A stretch of DNA of 64,000 nt, from contig CCNC01000188.1 of assembly GCA_000824845.1 (NCBI GenBank), positions 1 through 64,000 of the forward strand, in the 5' to 3' direction. The position numbers and the translations under genes were made by a program. The notes below the pieces were generated by a model. That model ran no database searches. It was not told the DNA's origin and worked only from the letters and a program-made list of their open reading frames with translations. The first letter of the stretch is position 1. Every line of letters begins with the position of its first letter. Below are positions 9,868 to 17,937 of this stretch, one piece after another. This DNA is from Mesorhizobium sp. ORS 3359 (GTDB taxonomy: Bacteria > Pseudomonadota > Alphaproteobacteria > Rhizobiales > Rhizobiaceae).

Positions 9868-10455
9868 TCATACGGATCGCGACGTTGGGGTGCGGTACAG
9901 AACAATGCGCCCTGTCGGAACGAGTTGGGAAAGAAAGTCGAAATCCCGGATGTTTCCCGTGAGTACGCTTGCACCCAGTTGCCGTGCCTGCAGGAAAACC
10001 AGAGCGTCGTTGAGGAACTTGCGTTCGTGACCTTCGCCCTTTGGCAAATTGCTCATTCGAAAGAGCAGACCAGCGAGGATGCCGGCTTGCCCCCAAATGG
10101 CAGTATCTGGGGCATGAAGTCTGTGCTCCGGTACGTCCGCGATCGTGGCTTGGATCGTTTCCAGAACAGCCTTCGTAGAGGTATGCTTCGGATCCAGTCG
10201 GCCGAACACGTGTGTCAACTCGGAAAGGCTCACCGCCGAATGGTGGCATAGCCTATACGTTAAAAGCGTATCCACCCCTGCCGGCGATCGACCCTGCAGA
10301 ACATCCAGATAGACGGTGGTGTCCAGAAACAATGGACCGCCGATAATCGGTTCGTCGTCGCTCCATGGCAGATCGTCATCCGCCCGGCGCGCGAGCGTTC
10401 CCTGGCGTTTCTGGGGCTTGAGTGCTCGCAGAGTTTCGGAAAGATCAAATCCCAA
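9868..10455 (-). CDS. PIN-domain toxin of a type II toxin-antitoxin pair
   Basis: I place the start at TTG 10455, overlapping the stop of the upstream antitoxin (10445-10447). There is no ATG before the conserved region. The 195-residue product has a PIN-type first acidic motif, GGPLFLDTTVYLDVLQGRSP. It continues with HSAVSLSELTHVFGRLD (Ser/Glu of the second acidic position) and ends KFLNDALVFLQARQLGASVLTGNIRDFDFLSQL, which supplies the two C-terminal acidic residues (NDA, RDFD). PIN toxins are Mg-dependent RNases that cleave tRNA or other RNA. It is somewhat longer than the usual VapC, with extra N-terminal residues. Confidence 0.75.
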   Translation of the reverse strand: MGFDLSETLRALKPQKRQGTLARRADDDLPWSDDEPIIGGPLFLDTTVYLDVLQGRSPAGVDTLLTYRLCHHSAVSLSELTHVFGRLDPKHTSTKAVLETIQATIADVPEHRLHAPDTAIWGQAGILAGLLFRMSNLPKGEGHERKFLNDALVFLQARQLGASVLTGNIRDFDFLSQLVPTGRIVLYRTPTSRSV

Positions 10456-10741
10456 GGTCGATATCCGAGGGAATACTGCCTTTGCGCTTGACGAGACGAG
10501 CCCCGAAATCGTCCTCCAGCGCCAGGCGCGACAGCGCAAGCTCCAACAACTCGGTGTCCGAAGTGACGTGGGCGTGCTTCTTGGCCGCGGCGATCAGGTC
10601 CGACGATACACGCCCCGACAAACGCGTGTTCTTAGCAGAGCCGAGCAGACCAATGGCCCTCGCCTGCTCAAGGACGAGCTTGTTACGGGTCAGCGCGACC
10701 TTTGCTTCGCTGTCTGCAGCAGTATGGATTTGAGCACCCAT
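10445..10741 (-). CDS. antitoxin partner of the PIN toxin
   Basis: The 98-residue product begins MGAQIHTAADSEAKVALTRNKLV. Residues about 40-80 (NTRLSGRVSSDLIAAAKKHAHVTSDTELLELALSRLALEDD) look like a ribbon-helix-helix type module, followed by a basic tail (RLVKRKGSIPSDIDLGI) that probably wraps the toxin. It lies directly upstream of and overlaps the PIN gene, as in VapBC-type operons. A 34-bp inverted repeat immediately upstream is the likely autoregulatory site. Confidence 0.65.
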   Translation of the reverse strand: MGAQIHTAADSEAKVALTRNKLVLEQARAIGLLGSAKNTRLSGRVSSDLIAAAKKHAHVTSDTELLELALSRLALEDDFGARLVKRKGSIPSDIDLGI

Positions 10742-10751
10742 GCCAACCTCC

Positions 10752-10785
10752 TGTGTTGAACATAACGTAGTTTACGTTCAACACA
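10752..10785. promoter_or_regulatory. long inverted repeat, likely toxin-antitoxin operator
   Basis: TGTGTTGAACATAA and the inverse of TTTACGTTCAACACA form a near-perfect 34-bp palindrome with one mismatch in the arms. It starts 11 bp upstream of the antitoxin ATG (10741). Such dyads upstream of type II modules are typically bound by the antitoxin or the toxin-antitoxin complex. Confidence 0.65.
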
Positions 10786-11499
10786 TTTGCAAGGAGCACT
10801 CGCTTGCGGTGTCAATTTCTATGTCTGCGCCTATGACTGCTGATAGAAGTTTTCATGTCCTTGAGTCGGTTCCGAACCGCCTGGAGGCGAGCCGCAGCGC
10901 CCACGCCGGCGCTGGTCGGCGCAGGCGAAGGCGCGGGCTGATCGAGGCGAGAGTGCACACCTGCACGGCGATCAAGCCGCTATGGCCCGGACATAATTCA
11001 GATTCTTGACCCCGACAGCGCCACTGTCGCCGATCTTGAAGCCGCTTTCGCTCAACAGTCTTGCGATCGTGTCCATGTCGACTGAAGCGAACGGCCTGAG
11101 CTATCTCGGGCCGTTCGCCCGATCCCGGTCAAGTCATCGATTCAGAGCGCTGATGAACGTTCGCTTTTGGCCCTGTCGCCACCTCCAAACTAACGAAGTT
11201 ACCTGTCCGCTTTCAGGAAGCGGAAGAACTGAGACCGATGGCGGAGGTTGGGGCGCATTTCTGGATCGTCGGCGACCTTGCCTTCTCGCAAGTCAATAGC
11301 CAACGATCCAATCGCGATACATGATGGCAGAAATATCATGCAAGGCCCCGGCGATCTGCGCGAGAAGACGCAAGTCGTCGAATATATTTTGGAGAGAGCG
11401 CGTCTTTGGTCGCCCTGGGCGTTCCAATCATGTTTGTCATGTCGTGCTAATTCTTGTGTCAGGTTCGGGCTATTGGGCCAAAGAATACGCTCTCCTCGC
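10786..11499. other. no recognisable gene
   Basis: Several short frames occur, but none has both a ribosome site and a family resemblance. One minus-strand peptide (MDTIARLLSESGFKIGDSG, about 11075-10990) looks like a coding fragment without an identifiable parent. The segment is probably decayed mobile DNA. Confidence 0.4.
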
Positions 11500-12741
11500 T
11501 CACCACTTAACATCGAGGTCGTCGTCGTAGAGCATACTTGGCATCATACCCATCATCACATGGTCGGGCAGGATACGGGTAGCCCGTTTCTTATGCACTT
11601 CGAACCCGGAATATGCATCCTCAATGACCTGCTCGAAGAACGCCTCCGTGCGAGGCTTCAGGCATTCCGAAATTTCCCACAGAAATGCGTGAACGGCCTC
11701 GTAATCCGACACGACCTCTTCGGGCCGATGAATCGCTTCGAGATGCTCGAAGAACCTTTCGACATGGTTTCCCGGCGTATTGAAGAGCGGGCGCCTGCCG
11801 TCGAAATAGACCACCTCGATCTGCTCGCGGATAGGATCGACATTACCGTGCAATGCGAAATTTCTCTTGTCGATTACGCGCATGAAATGCGCATAAGCGT
11901 TGGTGCTTTTGTCGACATCGCGTGCAAAGCCATCGCAATGCTGGCTGAGCAGCGCGAGGCGGTCAGGGATCTTGGCCCGTATAAAGGCCTGATAGGCTTC
12001 CGGGGCGTTTCGGATTTCATCGCGCGTGAACATGAGGATCACCATATTGATGAAGGCCTCGGCCATAACCGGCATCAGAAGGTGGAGCTTTAGACAGTTG
12101 CCAAAGAGATCGTTTGCGCGTGCGGATACGCCTTGCATGGCTCTTTCTAAAGTTTTCAGCCGCGATTTGGCAGTCGGCGATCTTTTCGGAAAAGCCGTCT
12201 TTGCCGGAGCATCAAGAATGGCTGCGTGCAAATCGGCGCACAGGCCTGCGATACTGACGAACTTATTCTGAAAGACGACGAATTTTTCCAGGCTTTGCAG
12301 CACCGCGGATTTCTGCGGGCCGATTCTCGCATAATCATTTCTGATGCCGACAATCAGGTCCCGCCACTGCTTGTGCGTGAGCGCATCGCCGACCATGATA
12401 TGAACTTCGCGCGACATGCCGCAGATATACACGTCGGTCTGGCCGGCCTTGAGGTTGTAGTCCCAGTGTATCCAGTTATCGCTGTCATCCTTGCGCAGGA
12501 AGTTTTGAAAACCGTTCGGTTCGCCAAAGCGAGCCTTCAGATAACAGTAGATATCTACCGGCCTGAGCCGCGACCGAACCGCGAGAATGGCGCCGCCTTT
12601 CTTTTTCTTAGATTTCCTTTCGCGCGTAATCCATTCCACTACTTCCTGCCGGGTAGCTGCTCGCCATTCGCCGATATTGAGGCAAGCAGGTTCTTCAACA
12701 GTCTTCCTCTTCATTCGCTGATGGGACTTACGCGCGATCAT
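11500..12741 (-). CDS. hypothetical protein co-transcribed with Fic gene
   Basis: The 413-residue product overlaps the end of the fic gene by 14 bp, so it is the second gene of that operon and probably translationally coupled. It has a basic patch (TRERKSKKKKGGA) near the N terminus, a motif WIHWDYNLKAGQTDVYICG, and a mostly helical C-terminal half (LHLLMPVMAEAFINMVILMF, KRNFALHGNVDP). It lacks a signal peptide; the one hydrophobic stretch could be a buried helix. I do not recognise a family. The phrase NFALHGNVDPIREQIEVVYFDG recalls uncharacterised proteins with a HEPN-like helical fold, but I cannot establish that. It could be a target, an immunity partner or an unrelated passenger. Confidence 0.7.
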   Translation of the reverse strand: MIARKSHQRMKRKTVEEPACLNIGEWRAATRQEVVEWITRERKSKKKKGGAILAVRSRLRPVDIYCYLKARFGEPNGFQNFLRKDDSDNWIHWDYNLKAGQTDVYICGMSREVHIMVGDALTHKQWRDLIVGIRNDYARIGPQKSAVLQSLEKFVVFQNKFVSIAGLCADLHAAILDAPAKTAFPKRSPTAKSRLKTLERAMQGVSARANDLFGNCLKLHLLMPVMAEAFINMVILMFTRDEIRNAPEAYQAFIRAKIPDRLALLSQHCDGFARDVDKSTNAYAHFMRVIDKRNFALHGNVDPIREQIEVVYFDGRRPLFNTPGNHVERFFEHLEAIHRPEEVVSDYEAVHAFLWEISECLKPRTEAFFEQVIEDAYSGFEVHKKRATRILPDHVMMGMMPSMLYDDDLDVKW

Positions 12742-13843
12742 CGCGAATATTCAGCGTATAACGTGTGTGCCGGAGTTCACCGGTTTTTGTTAGCGCACCT
12801 TTAGCCACCAAGTCCTGCAAGTCCCTTGTTGCCGTGGCGCGGGATGCCTGAGTGATGGCGATATAATTCTCGGCGCTGAGGCCTCCTTTAAAGCCGTAGA
12901 TACCTTCCCGGAACATCCGGGCGACGGCTTTTTCCTGGCGTTCGTTGAACTGCCCCCGGTGGTGCTCGTAGAACTTGGCCTTGGCAACGGAGAATTCGAC
13001 GCGGGCGAGCGTTACGCGCTGCGCTTCCAGGATCGTGCTGGCGAAGTAGATCAGCCAATCGGTGATTGCGTTGTTTTTGTTGCTGGCCTCCAAACGATCG
13101 TAATAGGCCTTGCGGCGACGCTCGATCGTGTAGGCCAGGGCGATAAGGCTCGGCTCGCCCAGATTTTGCGCCAGCGCCTTTTCGCAAAGGGCACGTCCTA
13201 TGCGGCCGTTGCCGTCTTCGAACGGATGGATGCTCTCGAAATAAAGGTGCGCGATACCAGCGCGTGTGAGCGCGGGAAGCGGAGTCTTGCCCTTGGGCGC
13301 GGTATCGTTGAACCAAATGGTAAAGGCCTCCATCTCGGCTTTCACGCGCAATGAGGGCGGCGCCTCGAAATGCACTTTGGGTTTGTCCAGCCGGTTAGAG
13401 ACGATCTGCATGGCATCGGCATGCTGGCGATAGTTGCCGATCGTCCCGATGCGCCGCTCGCCGGACATCACCATCTTGTGCCAAGCATAGAGCGTGCGGT
13501 GCGAAAGCGGGTTGGCAAAATGCAGATACACGTCGGCCATCATTTGGGCGATGCCCCGCTCGGCGGGCGGGATGCGCCTGTTCTCGCCTCCGAGCCCAAG
13601 CTGCTGCCGCAAGGATGATTGCAGGCTTGCCCCGTTGAGATACTCCCCCTCGATCTCCGATGTCTTCAAGGCCTCTTCGCTGATTAGATCGATGCGTATC
13701 TGGTCGCGGTCATCGGGGCCGACATGGCGAAACACGCCCAGGAACTCGCCCGATCGCAATAGGAACTCGCTTTCCAGCGGGTCCAGTGCCATCTTGTCGT
13801 AGGTAAAATGCGGCCAGTCGGCCTGCTCCCAATTCCATGCCAT
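12728..13843 (-). CDS. Fic-family AMP/NMP-transferase with C-terminal winged helix
   Basis: The 371-residue protein contains the complete catalytic Fic motif HPFEDGNGRIGR at residues 206-217. A class II inhibitory motif TSEIEG lies at 61-66, where Glu would block ATP binding until relieved. The N-terminal DUF4172-like segment is MAWNWEQADWPHFTYDKMAL, and a C-terminal helix-turn-helix region (GLSAENYIAITQASRATATRDLQDLVAKGAL) is typical of regulatory Fic proteins of about this size. Fic proteins transfer AMP or other phosphate moieties to hydroxyl groups of target proteins. Start ATG 13843 overlaps an inverted repeat that may be its own operator. It is the first gene of a two-gene operon. Confidence 0.9.
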   Translation of the reverse strand: MAWNWEQADWPHFTYDKMALDPLESEFLLRSGEFLGVFRHVGPDDRDQIRIDLISEEALKTSEIEGEYLNGASLQSSLRQQLGLGGENRRIPPAERGIAQMMADVYLHFANPLSHRTLYAWHKMVMSGERRIGTIGNYRQHADAMQIVSNRLDKPKVHFEAPPSLRVKAEMEAFTIWFNDTAPKGKTPLPALTRAGIAHLYFESIHPFEDGNGRIGRALCEKALAQNLGEPSLIALAYTIERRRKAYYDRLEASNKNNAITDWLIYFASTILEAQRVTLARVEFSVAKAKFYEHHRGQFNERQEKAVARMFREGIYGFKGGLSAENYIAITQASRATATRDLQDLVAKGALTKTGELRHTRYTLNIRDDRA

Positions 13844-13897
13844 GAGCTATAGAGCGCCTTTCTATAACTCATAATAGCGAAAAACGTGAGCTATAGC
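13843..13897. promoter_or_regulatory. TGAGCTATAG inverted repeats at fic promoter/start
   Basis: TGAGCTATAG (13843-13852) and CTATAACTCA (13862-13871) form an inverted repeat (one mismatch) overlapping the fic start codon. A third copy, GTGAGCTATAGC, lies at 13886-13897. The arrangement suggests autorepression, possibly by the winged-helix domain of the Fic protein. Inference from symmetry only. Confidence 0.5.
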
Positions 13898-14226
13898 AAT
13901 CTTATCTATGCCTCAGCCGGTACGCGGCGGCGATGCCGAATACGGGCTGAAAGACACTGGACGCTGGCGGCAACGCGGGCAAGTACCGCCCGCAGGAAAA
14001 GCCACAGCGGCCAGACCCGCTACTCTGACCAGAACACCGAGATACACCATGGCCCCGCCGCAACCACTGGTACACTGGCGGGCAACGGGCGATGACTCGA
14101 CAGTGATCCTCTTAGGGTAACCCCGAACACACGTCCGACTGCTTCCGTGGTGCTTCCGTGACGTGTTTCCCTCCCGCTTCTCGCGGAAAAGAGGCCTTGC
14201 TAATCGCCTGTTTCACCTTATAAAAA

Positions 14227-14281
14227 TGGCGCACCCGACAAGATTCGAACTTGTGACCTTCGCCTTCGGAGGGCAACGCTC
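14227..14281 (-). tRNA. 3' fragment of tRNA-Arg (CCG), possible attachment site
   Basis: Reading minus, the 55 nt from GAGCGTTGCCCTCCGAAGGC to the terminal TGCGCCA include the anticodon stem-loop (loop CTCCGAA, anticodon CCG), variable region, an intact T arm (ACAAGTTCGAATCTTGT) and the 3' acceptor strand ending in CCA. The expected D arm and 5' acceptor strand are absent: the upstream bases do not pair. Integrative elements commonly recreate just such a 3' tRNA segment at att sites, so this is probably a remnant att rather than a working tRNA. Confidence 0.75.
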
Positions 14282-14745
14282 AAGCAGGCGCAACGGAACA
14301 GGTCGTCGATGATAGGCGCCGGCGGGCTCGAACCGAACTATCGCGTGGTAGATAGGGATCTTGAAGCGACTGGTGCATCCAAGCGAGATCATGCCCTGTC
14401 GCACACGGTGCGGGAGTAAAGGCTCTCCCCAAGTCTGATCCTTAGCAATGTCGAGTCACTACAGGCCCGCCACAGACCCGCCGATGTTCCGCCCCACCCT
14501 ATCCGTTTCCCCTTTCCTTCTCGGCCTTTGCTTGAGTCAGGCTGCCGCGATTGACGCTTGAATGACAGTGCGTTCGTCCGGCTCGTCCTCAAACGGACGT
14601 GTGCCGATGATGTCGCGCCCTTGGTCGCCTCCGGTCCGGCCGAAGCAAGCGAGATCAGTCCAGCCATCGCAAAGATGGTAGCACGAGGTGTTCGAACTCG
14701 GTGCCGCTGAAATCCTCAAGGTAAAGTGAATCGCCTGTATACCTC
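14282..14745. other. intergenic, nothing recognised
   Basis: No supported frame lies between the tRNA fragment and the VapC-type gene. Short open frames here lack family features. Confidence 0.4.
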
Positions 14746-15180
14746 CTAACTCCCAGAGCTGCGGAGCGGATTGATGATCTGAACATCCTCGAAGTCCTTT
14801 TCATTGTTTGTCACGACGACGCAGTGATTGGCCTCGGCGATCGCAGCGATGATGGTGTCGAGCGCGCTTCTGGGGCGTCCCTTCGCCTTCCGACCAGCCA
14901 TAAGACTGGCCCAGACGAGGCCAGCTTTCTCGTCAAACGGCAGGACGCGACCGGCGAACAGCGCTTGCGGGCCTTCGGGGCCGGCGAACCAAGCTTCAAG
15001 GGTGCTCCGCTTCCTGCCTTTCGGTTTCTCCAAGATGCCTAGACGGATTTCGGCCACGGTAAGCGAAGCAATGAAGAGGTCGTCGTCTTTCTGCGCGCCC
15101 ATCCATGATAGCAGCGAGTGCGACGGCTTTGGCTTAATTACGTTGCTAATGATGTTGGTATCAAGAAGGTAGCGGGTCAA
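14746..15180 (-). CDS. vapC: VapC-type PIN-domain ribonuclease toxin
   Basis: The 144-residue protein begins MTRYLLDTNIISNVIKP, with the first catalytic Asp at residue 7. The other acidic positions are Glu44 (TVAEIRLG), Asp108 (SALDTIIAA) and Asp129 (NNEKDF), i.e. the full PIN active site of a FitB/VapC-like toxin. Length matches the family. Its ATG overlaps the stop of the upstream antitoxin gene by 4 bp (ATGA), typical of vapBC operons. The expected activity is Mg-dependent cleavage of tRNA anticodon loops or other RNAs when the antitoxin is degraded. Confidence 0.92.
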   Translation of the reverse strand: MTRYLLDTNIISNVIKPKPSHSLLSWMGAQKDDDLFIASLTVAEIRLGILEKPKGRKRSTLEAWFAGPEGPQALFAGRVLPFDEKAGLVWASLMAGRKAKGRPRSALDTIIAAIAEANHCVVVTNNEKDFEDVQIINPLRSSGS

Positions 15181-15479
15181 AGCTCGACCTTACGCCCCTC
15201 TTCTTGCGGCCGGCTGAGGTCGAGATCCGCGCCAACAAGAGGTGAGCGACGTAAAGCCGCGAGAATGCCCCCAGCTTTCGGAGGCTCCCCCGCCACCGCC
15301 TTCTGTATGGTCCGGCGAAGCTGCCCGGCTTCTGGACCTTCCTCCGTCAATTTCCGGGCAAGGGATCGGAGTAGATCGCGGTCGGCGTCGAGCGCCTGGA
15401 TTTCGAACCGCGCGATACCTCGCTCGGTCAGGCGGGACCGGTAGTTTTCGAGGGCTCTCTTCTGCGCAGCGTTGCTCAT
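15177..15479 (-). CDS. antitoxin partner of VapC
   Basis: The 100-residue product starts at ATG 15479, with GGAGG 8 nt upstream; the open frame further up lacks a ribosome site. Sequence: MSNAAQKRALENYRSRLTER, then GIARFEIQALDADRDLLRSLARKLTEEG, and a C-terminal toxin-binding tail ending RPQEEGRKVEL. It matches the small antitoxins that precede this kind of VapC in rhizobia: a short beta strand plus helices resembling a ribbon-helix-helix (RFEI...LRSLARKL). The gene overlaps vapC. Confidence 0.75.
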   Translation of the reverse strand: MSNAAQKRALENYRSRLTERGIARFEIQALDADRDLLRSLARKLTEEGPEAGQLRRTIQKAVAGEPPKAGGILAALRRSPLVGADLDLSRPQEEGRKVEL

Positions 15480-15493
15480 CGCGTGCCTCCGTT

Positions 15494-15511
15494 CTATATC
15501 CAGATATATAG
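15494..15511. promoter_or_regulatory. dyad upstream of vapBC-type operon
   Basis: CTATATCCAGATATATAG is a near-palindrome whose edge is 15 bp upstream of the antitoxin ATG at 15479. Likely operator for autoregulation and part of the promoter (TA-rich). Confidence 0.5.
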
Positions 15512-16551
15512 CCGTGTTTTCTTTGGAGCGCAAGGCTGGTGGACGTGTTCTCGACCACTGTAAATAAAGATGGACCATCCAAGGCATTTGGGACGCTGGG
15601 AGCGTGCCACCGTGGGAAGACGCCCCTCATTCATGGAGGCGATCACAAAAAAATCATTGCTACGAGGATGGTCGACCCGTGCCCCGCCGCTGCGGACTCG
15701 CCGACACTCCGGTTCGGCTCATCAGCGGGGCGGGGCAAAGAGCGGCCGGGCCAGCAGTCGCGGCATGCCTCGTTGACCCGTCGATATAAGCGCCCAGGCG
15801 ATTGCTGCAGGGCCTGCCGGTCGGCGACGAAGGTGTCGAGGTGCAGCAGCTGGATCAGGGCCGTTCGCCCTCGGCCAGGCGTGCGGCCAGCGCCCGAGTG
15901 GCCTCAAGCATTGTTGACGGGAAGGAAGACGAAATCGGCCCTGCCGTCGCCAAGAACGCCGCGCAAAGCGTCCGCCGCATCGGCAGCGTCCAAGGCCAGG
16001 CGCAAGGGACGGGCCACTGGAGGCTCCACCAAGCGGGTCCGGGCGGCGATGTCGGAATTGGCCCTGTGCAGTTCCCCGCCATGCGCAGCGTAATCGGCCG
16101 CGATATGGTCGTCTTCGAGCCATTGCGTTGCGCCGAGCGCCAGCCGATGCGCTGCAGCGCCCGCTCCGGCAACTGGCCCATTCCGGCAGCCTGGGGAAGT
16201 CCTGCAGTCTGGCGCCGGATCGGCCCAACGCCAGGGTGCGGGACGACACCAGCCGACGAGGCGACGCTGGAATCAGCGCTCTGTGCTCAAAGTCAGTCAA
16301 TGCTGCGTGGCAAGCCGACGTCGGAACGGCTGTGCCTCGGTTTTAAGCAATCGGAAGTGGCCGATCTACGATGTCGGAGCGTCAGCTCCAGACGCCACAA
16401 CTCGACTTATCTTTGCGGGCCGCGAGGATCGCGTGCGCCGCAATTTCTTTTAAGCTACGCCTAGACAGAAAGGCGGTGGCATTAGCGCGAGGAAATAGCG
16501 ATGCAAGCTCAAGCGATTCGGTGCCTTGCTAACCAGCATGGAAGCTGCCGC
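15512..16551. other. decayed repeat-related DNA, no intact gene
   Basis: From about 15740 to 16200 the minus strand contains coding-like but frame-broken sequence (fragments GELHRANSDIAARTRLVEPP, RADFVFLPVNNA, then EATRALAARLAEGERP). The last part is repeated at 21.75-21.91 kb. I could not identify the parent protein. No intact frame with a ribosome site is present. Confidence 0.45.
15697..15730 (+). repeat. 34-bp sequence, inverted copy at 21714-21747
   Basis: This 34-bp stretch (starts CTCGCCGACACTCCGG, ends CATCAGCGGGG) is exactly the reverse complement of 21714-21747. The two copies enclose the M16 peptidase genes and the integrase/IS debris. Confidence 0.85.
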
Positions 16552-17937
16552 TCATCCTTTAATATCGGTGAGCGGTGGCCCGACGATCATGACGGTCGGG
16601 TCGGCCGACAGAAGCTTCCTAGCCTCCGTCCTGACATCCTCTAGAGATACTGCTTCGATCAGCGCAGCGCGATTTTTGATATAATCCATGGCGAAATTGT
16701 CGCGCTGCAGCCCGACCAGTGTCGCCGCAATCGAATCTGAAGACTTGAGGTGGTTAATCGCAAACGAGCCGATCAGGTATTTCTTAGTCGCCGCGAGCTC
16801 CTCCTCGGTCGGCCCCTTCTCGGCCATCTCCTTCACTACCTTGCGCACGATGGCAAGCGTCTCGGCGGCGCGGTCGGAGCGTGTCGCAGTCGCCACCACC
16901 AGCGCATGGGAATGCTCATGGTCGATCAGACGGGAGCTGACGCCGTAGGCGAGACCGCGTTTCTCGCGCACTTCTTCGAAGAGCCGCGAGGTGAACGGCG
17001 AGCCGCCGAGGATCTCGTTCATCAGCACGGCGGCGTAGAAGTCGGGTGAGCTGGGCTTCACGCCGGGCCAGGCGAGCTGCAGCGAGGTCTGCGGCAGGTC
17101 GTAATTCACCTCCAACTGCTGGCCGAGCCTGGGCGTGACGTCGGCCACGGGGGCGAGCGTATCCACCTGCGGCAGGTCCCCGAATACTTCGTCCAGCTTG
17201 CCGCTCAGTGTCGCAGCGTCGATGTCGCCGACAACAGCCACATGCAGGCCGCGGCGGGCGAAACTGGCCTTGCGGAAAGTCTTGATGTCGGAGGCGGTTA
17301 TGGTGGCCAAGCTTTCCTTGGTGCCCTCGCCCGGCCGCGCATAGGGATGCTGGCCATAGATGGCGCGTAGCCAACGCTGCTGCGCCACCGTGTTGGGATC
17401 GCGCTCGTTGGCGAGGATGCCGGAGAGAATCTGGCTGCGGATGCGGTCGATCGGCGCCTGGTCGAAGCGCGGGCTGTTGACCGCCAGCTGCAGCAGCTCG
17501 AAGGCCTCGTCTTTCTCCTCCGACAGCATGCGCATCGAGCCGTAGGTGCCATCGCACGCTGCCTGAAAACTCATTTCGGCGCCGGCATCGTCGAGCTTCT
17601 GCTGGAAGGCGTCGCTGTCTAGGTCGCCGGCGCCTTCGTCGAACAGGCCGGTCATCAGATTGACCAGACCCTCCTTGCCGGCGGGGTCCTGGGCGCTGCC
17701 GCTATCGAAAACGAAGCGGAGGGCGATCAGCGGTATCGAATGGTCCTCCACTAGCCAGGCGGTGACGCCCTTCTTCGACTTGACCTCCTGGAAGTTCATC
17801 TCGGCGCGCGCTTCAAGCGCCGGCAGCTGCAGGAAGAACAGGGCAAAGCACACGGTGGCGATGGCGCGGCAGACCTTTCCTTCTCGCTTTTCAGGGGAAG
17901 GAACACTGCTCATCCGTTCAAGGGCAAGGGTCATCAT
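16552..17937 (-). CDS. M16-family peptidase-like protein, inactive (non-zinc) subunit
   Basis: Start is ATG 17937, overlapping the stop of the upstream M16 gene (TGATG). The 461-residue protein begins with a signal peptide (KVCRAIATVCFALFFLQLPALEARA), then NFQEVKSKKGVTAWLVEDHS. At the place of the HxxEH zinc motif it has NLMTGLFDEG, so the metal site is missing. The C-terminal Arg/Tyr substrate-binding pair region (SRLFEEVREKRGLAYGV) is intact. In bacterial two-gene M16 systems one subunit keeps the zinc site and the other keeps the R/Y pair, forming a heterodimer like mitochondrial processing peptidase. Predicted periplasmic. Confidence 0.88.
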   Translation of the reverse strand: MMTLALERMSSVPSPEKREGKVCRAIATVCFALFFLQLPALEARAEMNFQEVKSKKGVTAWLVEDHSIPLIALRFVFDSGSAQDPAGKEGLVNLMTGLFDEGAGDLDSDAFQQKLDDAGAEMSFQAACDGTYGSMRMLSEEKDEAFELLQLAVNSPRFDQAPIDRIRSQILSGILANERDPNTVAQQRWLRAIYGQHPYARPGEGTKESLATITASDIKTFRKASFARRGLHVAVVGDIDAATLSGKLDEVFGDLPQVDTLAPVADVTPRLGQQLEVNYDLPQTSLQLAWPGVKPSSPDFYAAVLMNEILGGSPFTSRLFEEVREKRGLAYGVSSRLIDHEHSHALVVATATRSDRAAETLAIVRKVVKEMAEKGPTEEELAATKKYLIGSFAINHLKSSDSIAATLVGLQRDNFAMDYIKNRAALIEAVSLEDVRTEARKLLSADPTVMIVGPPLTDIKG

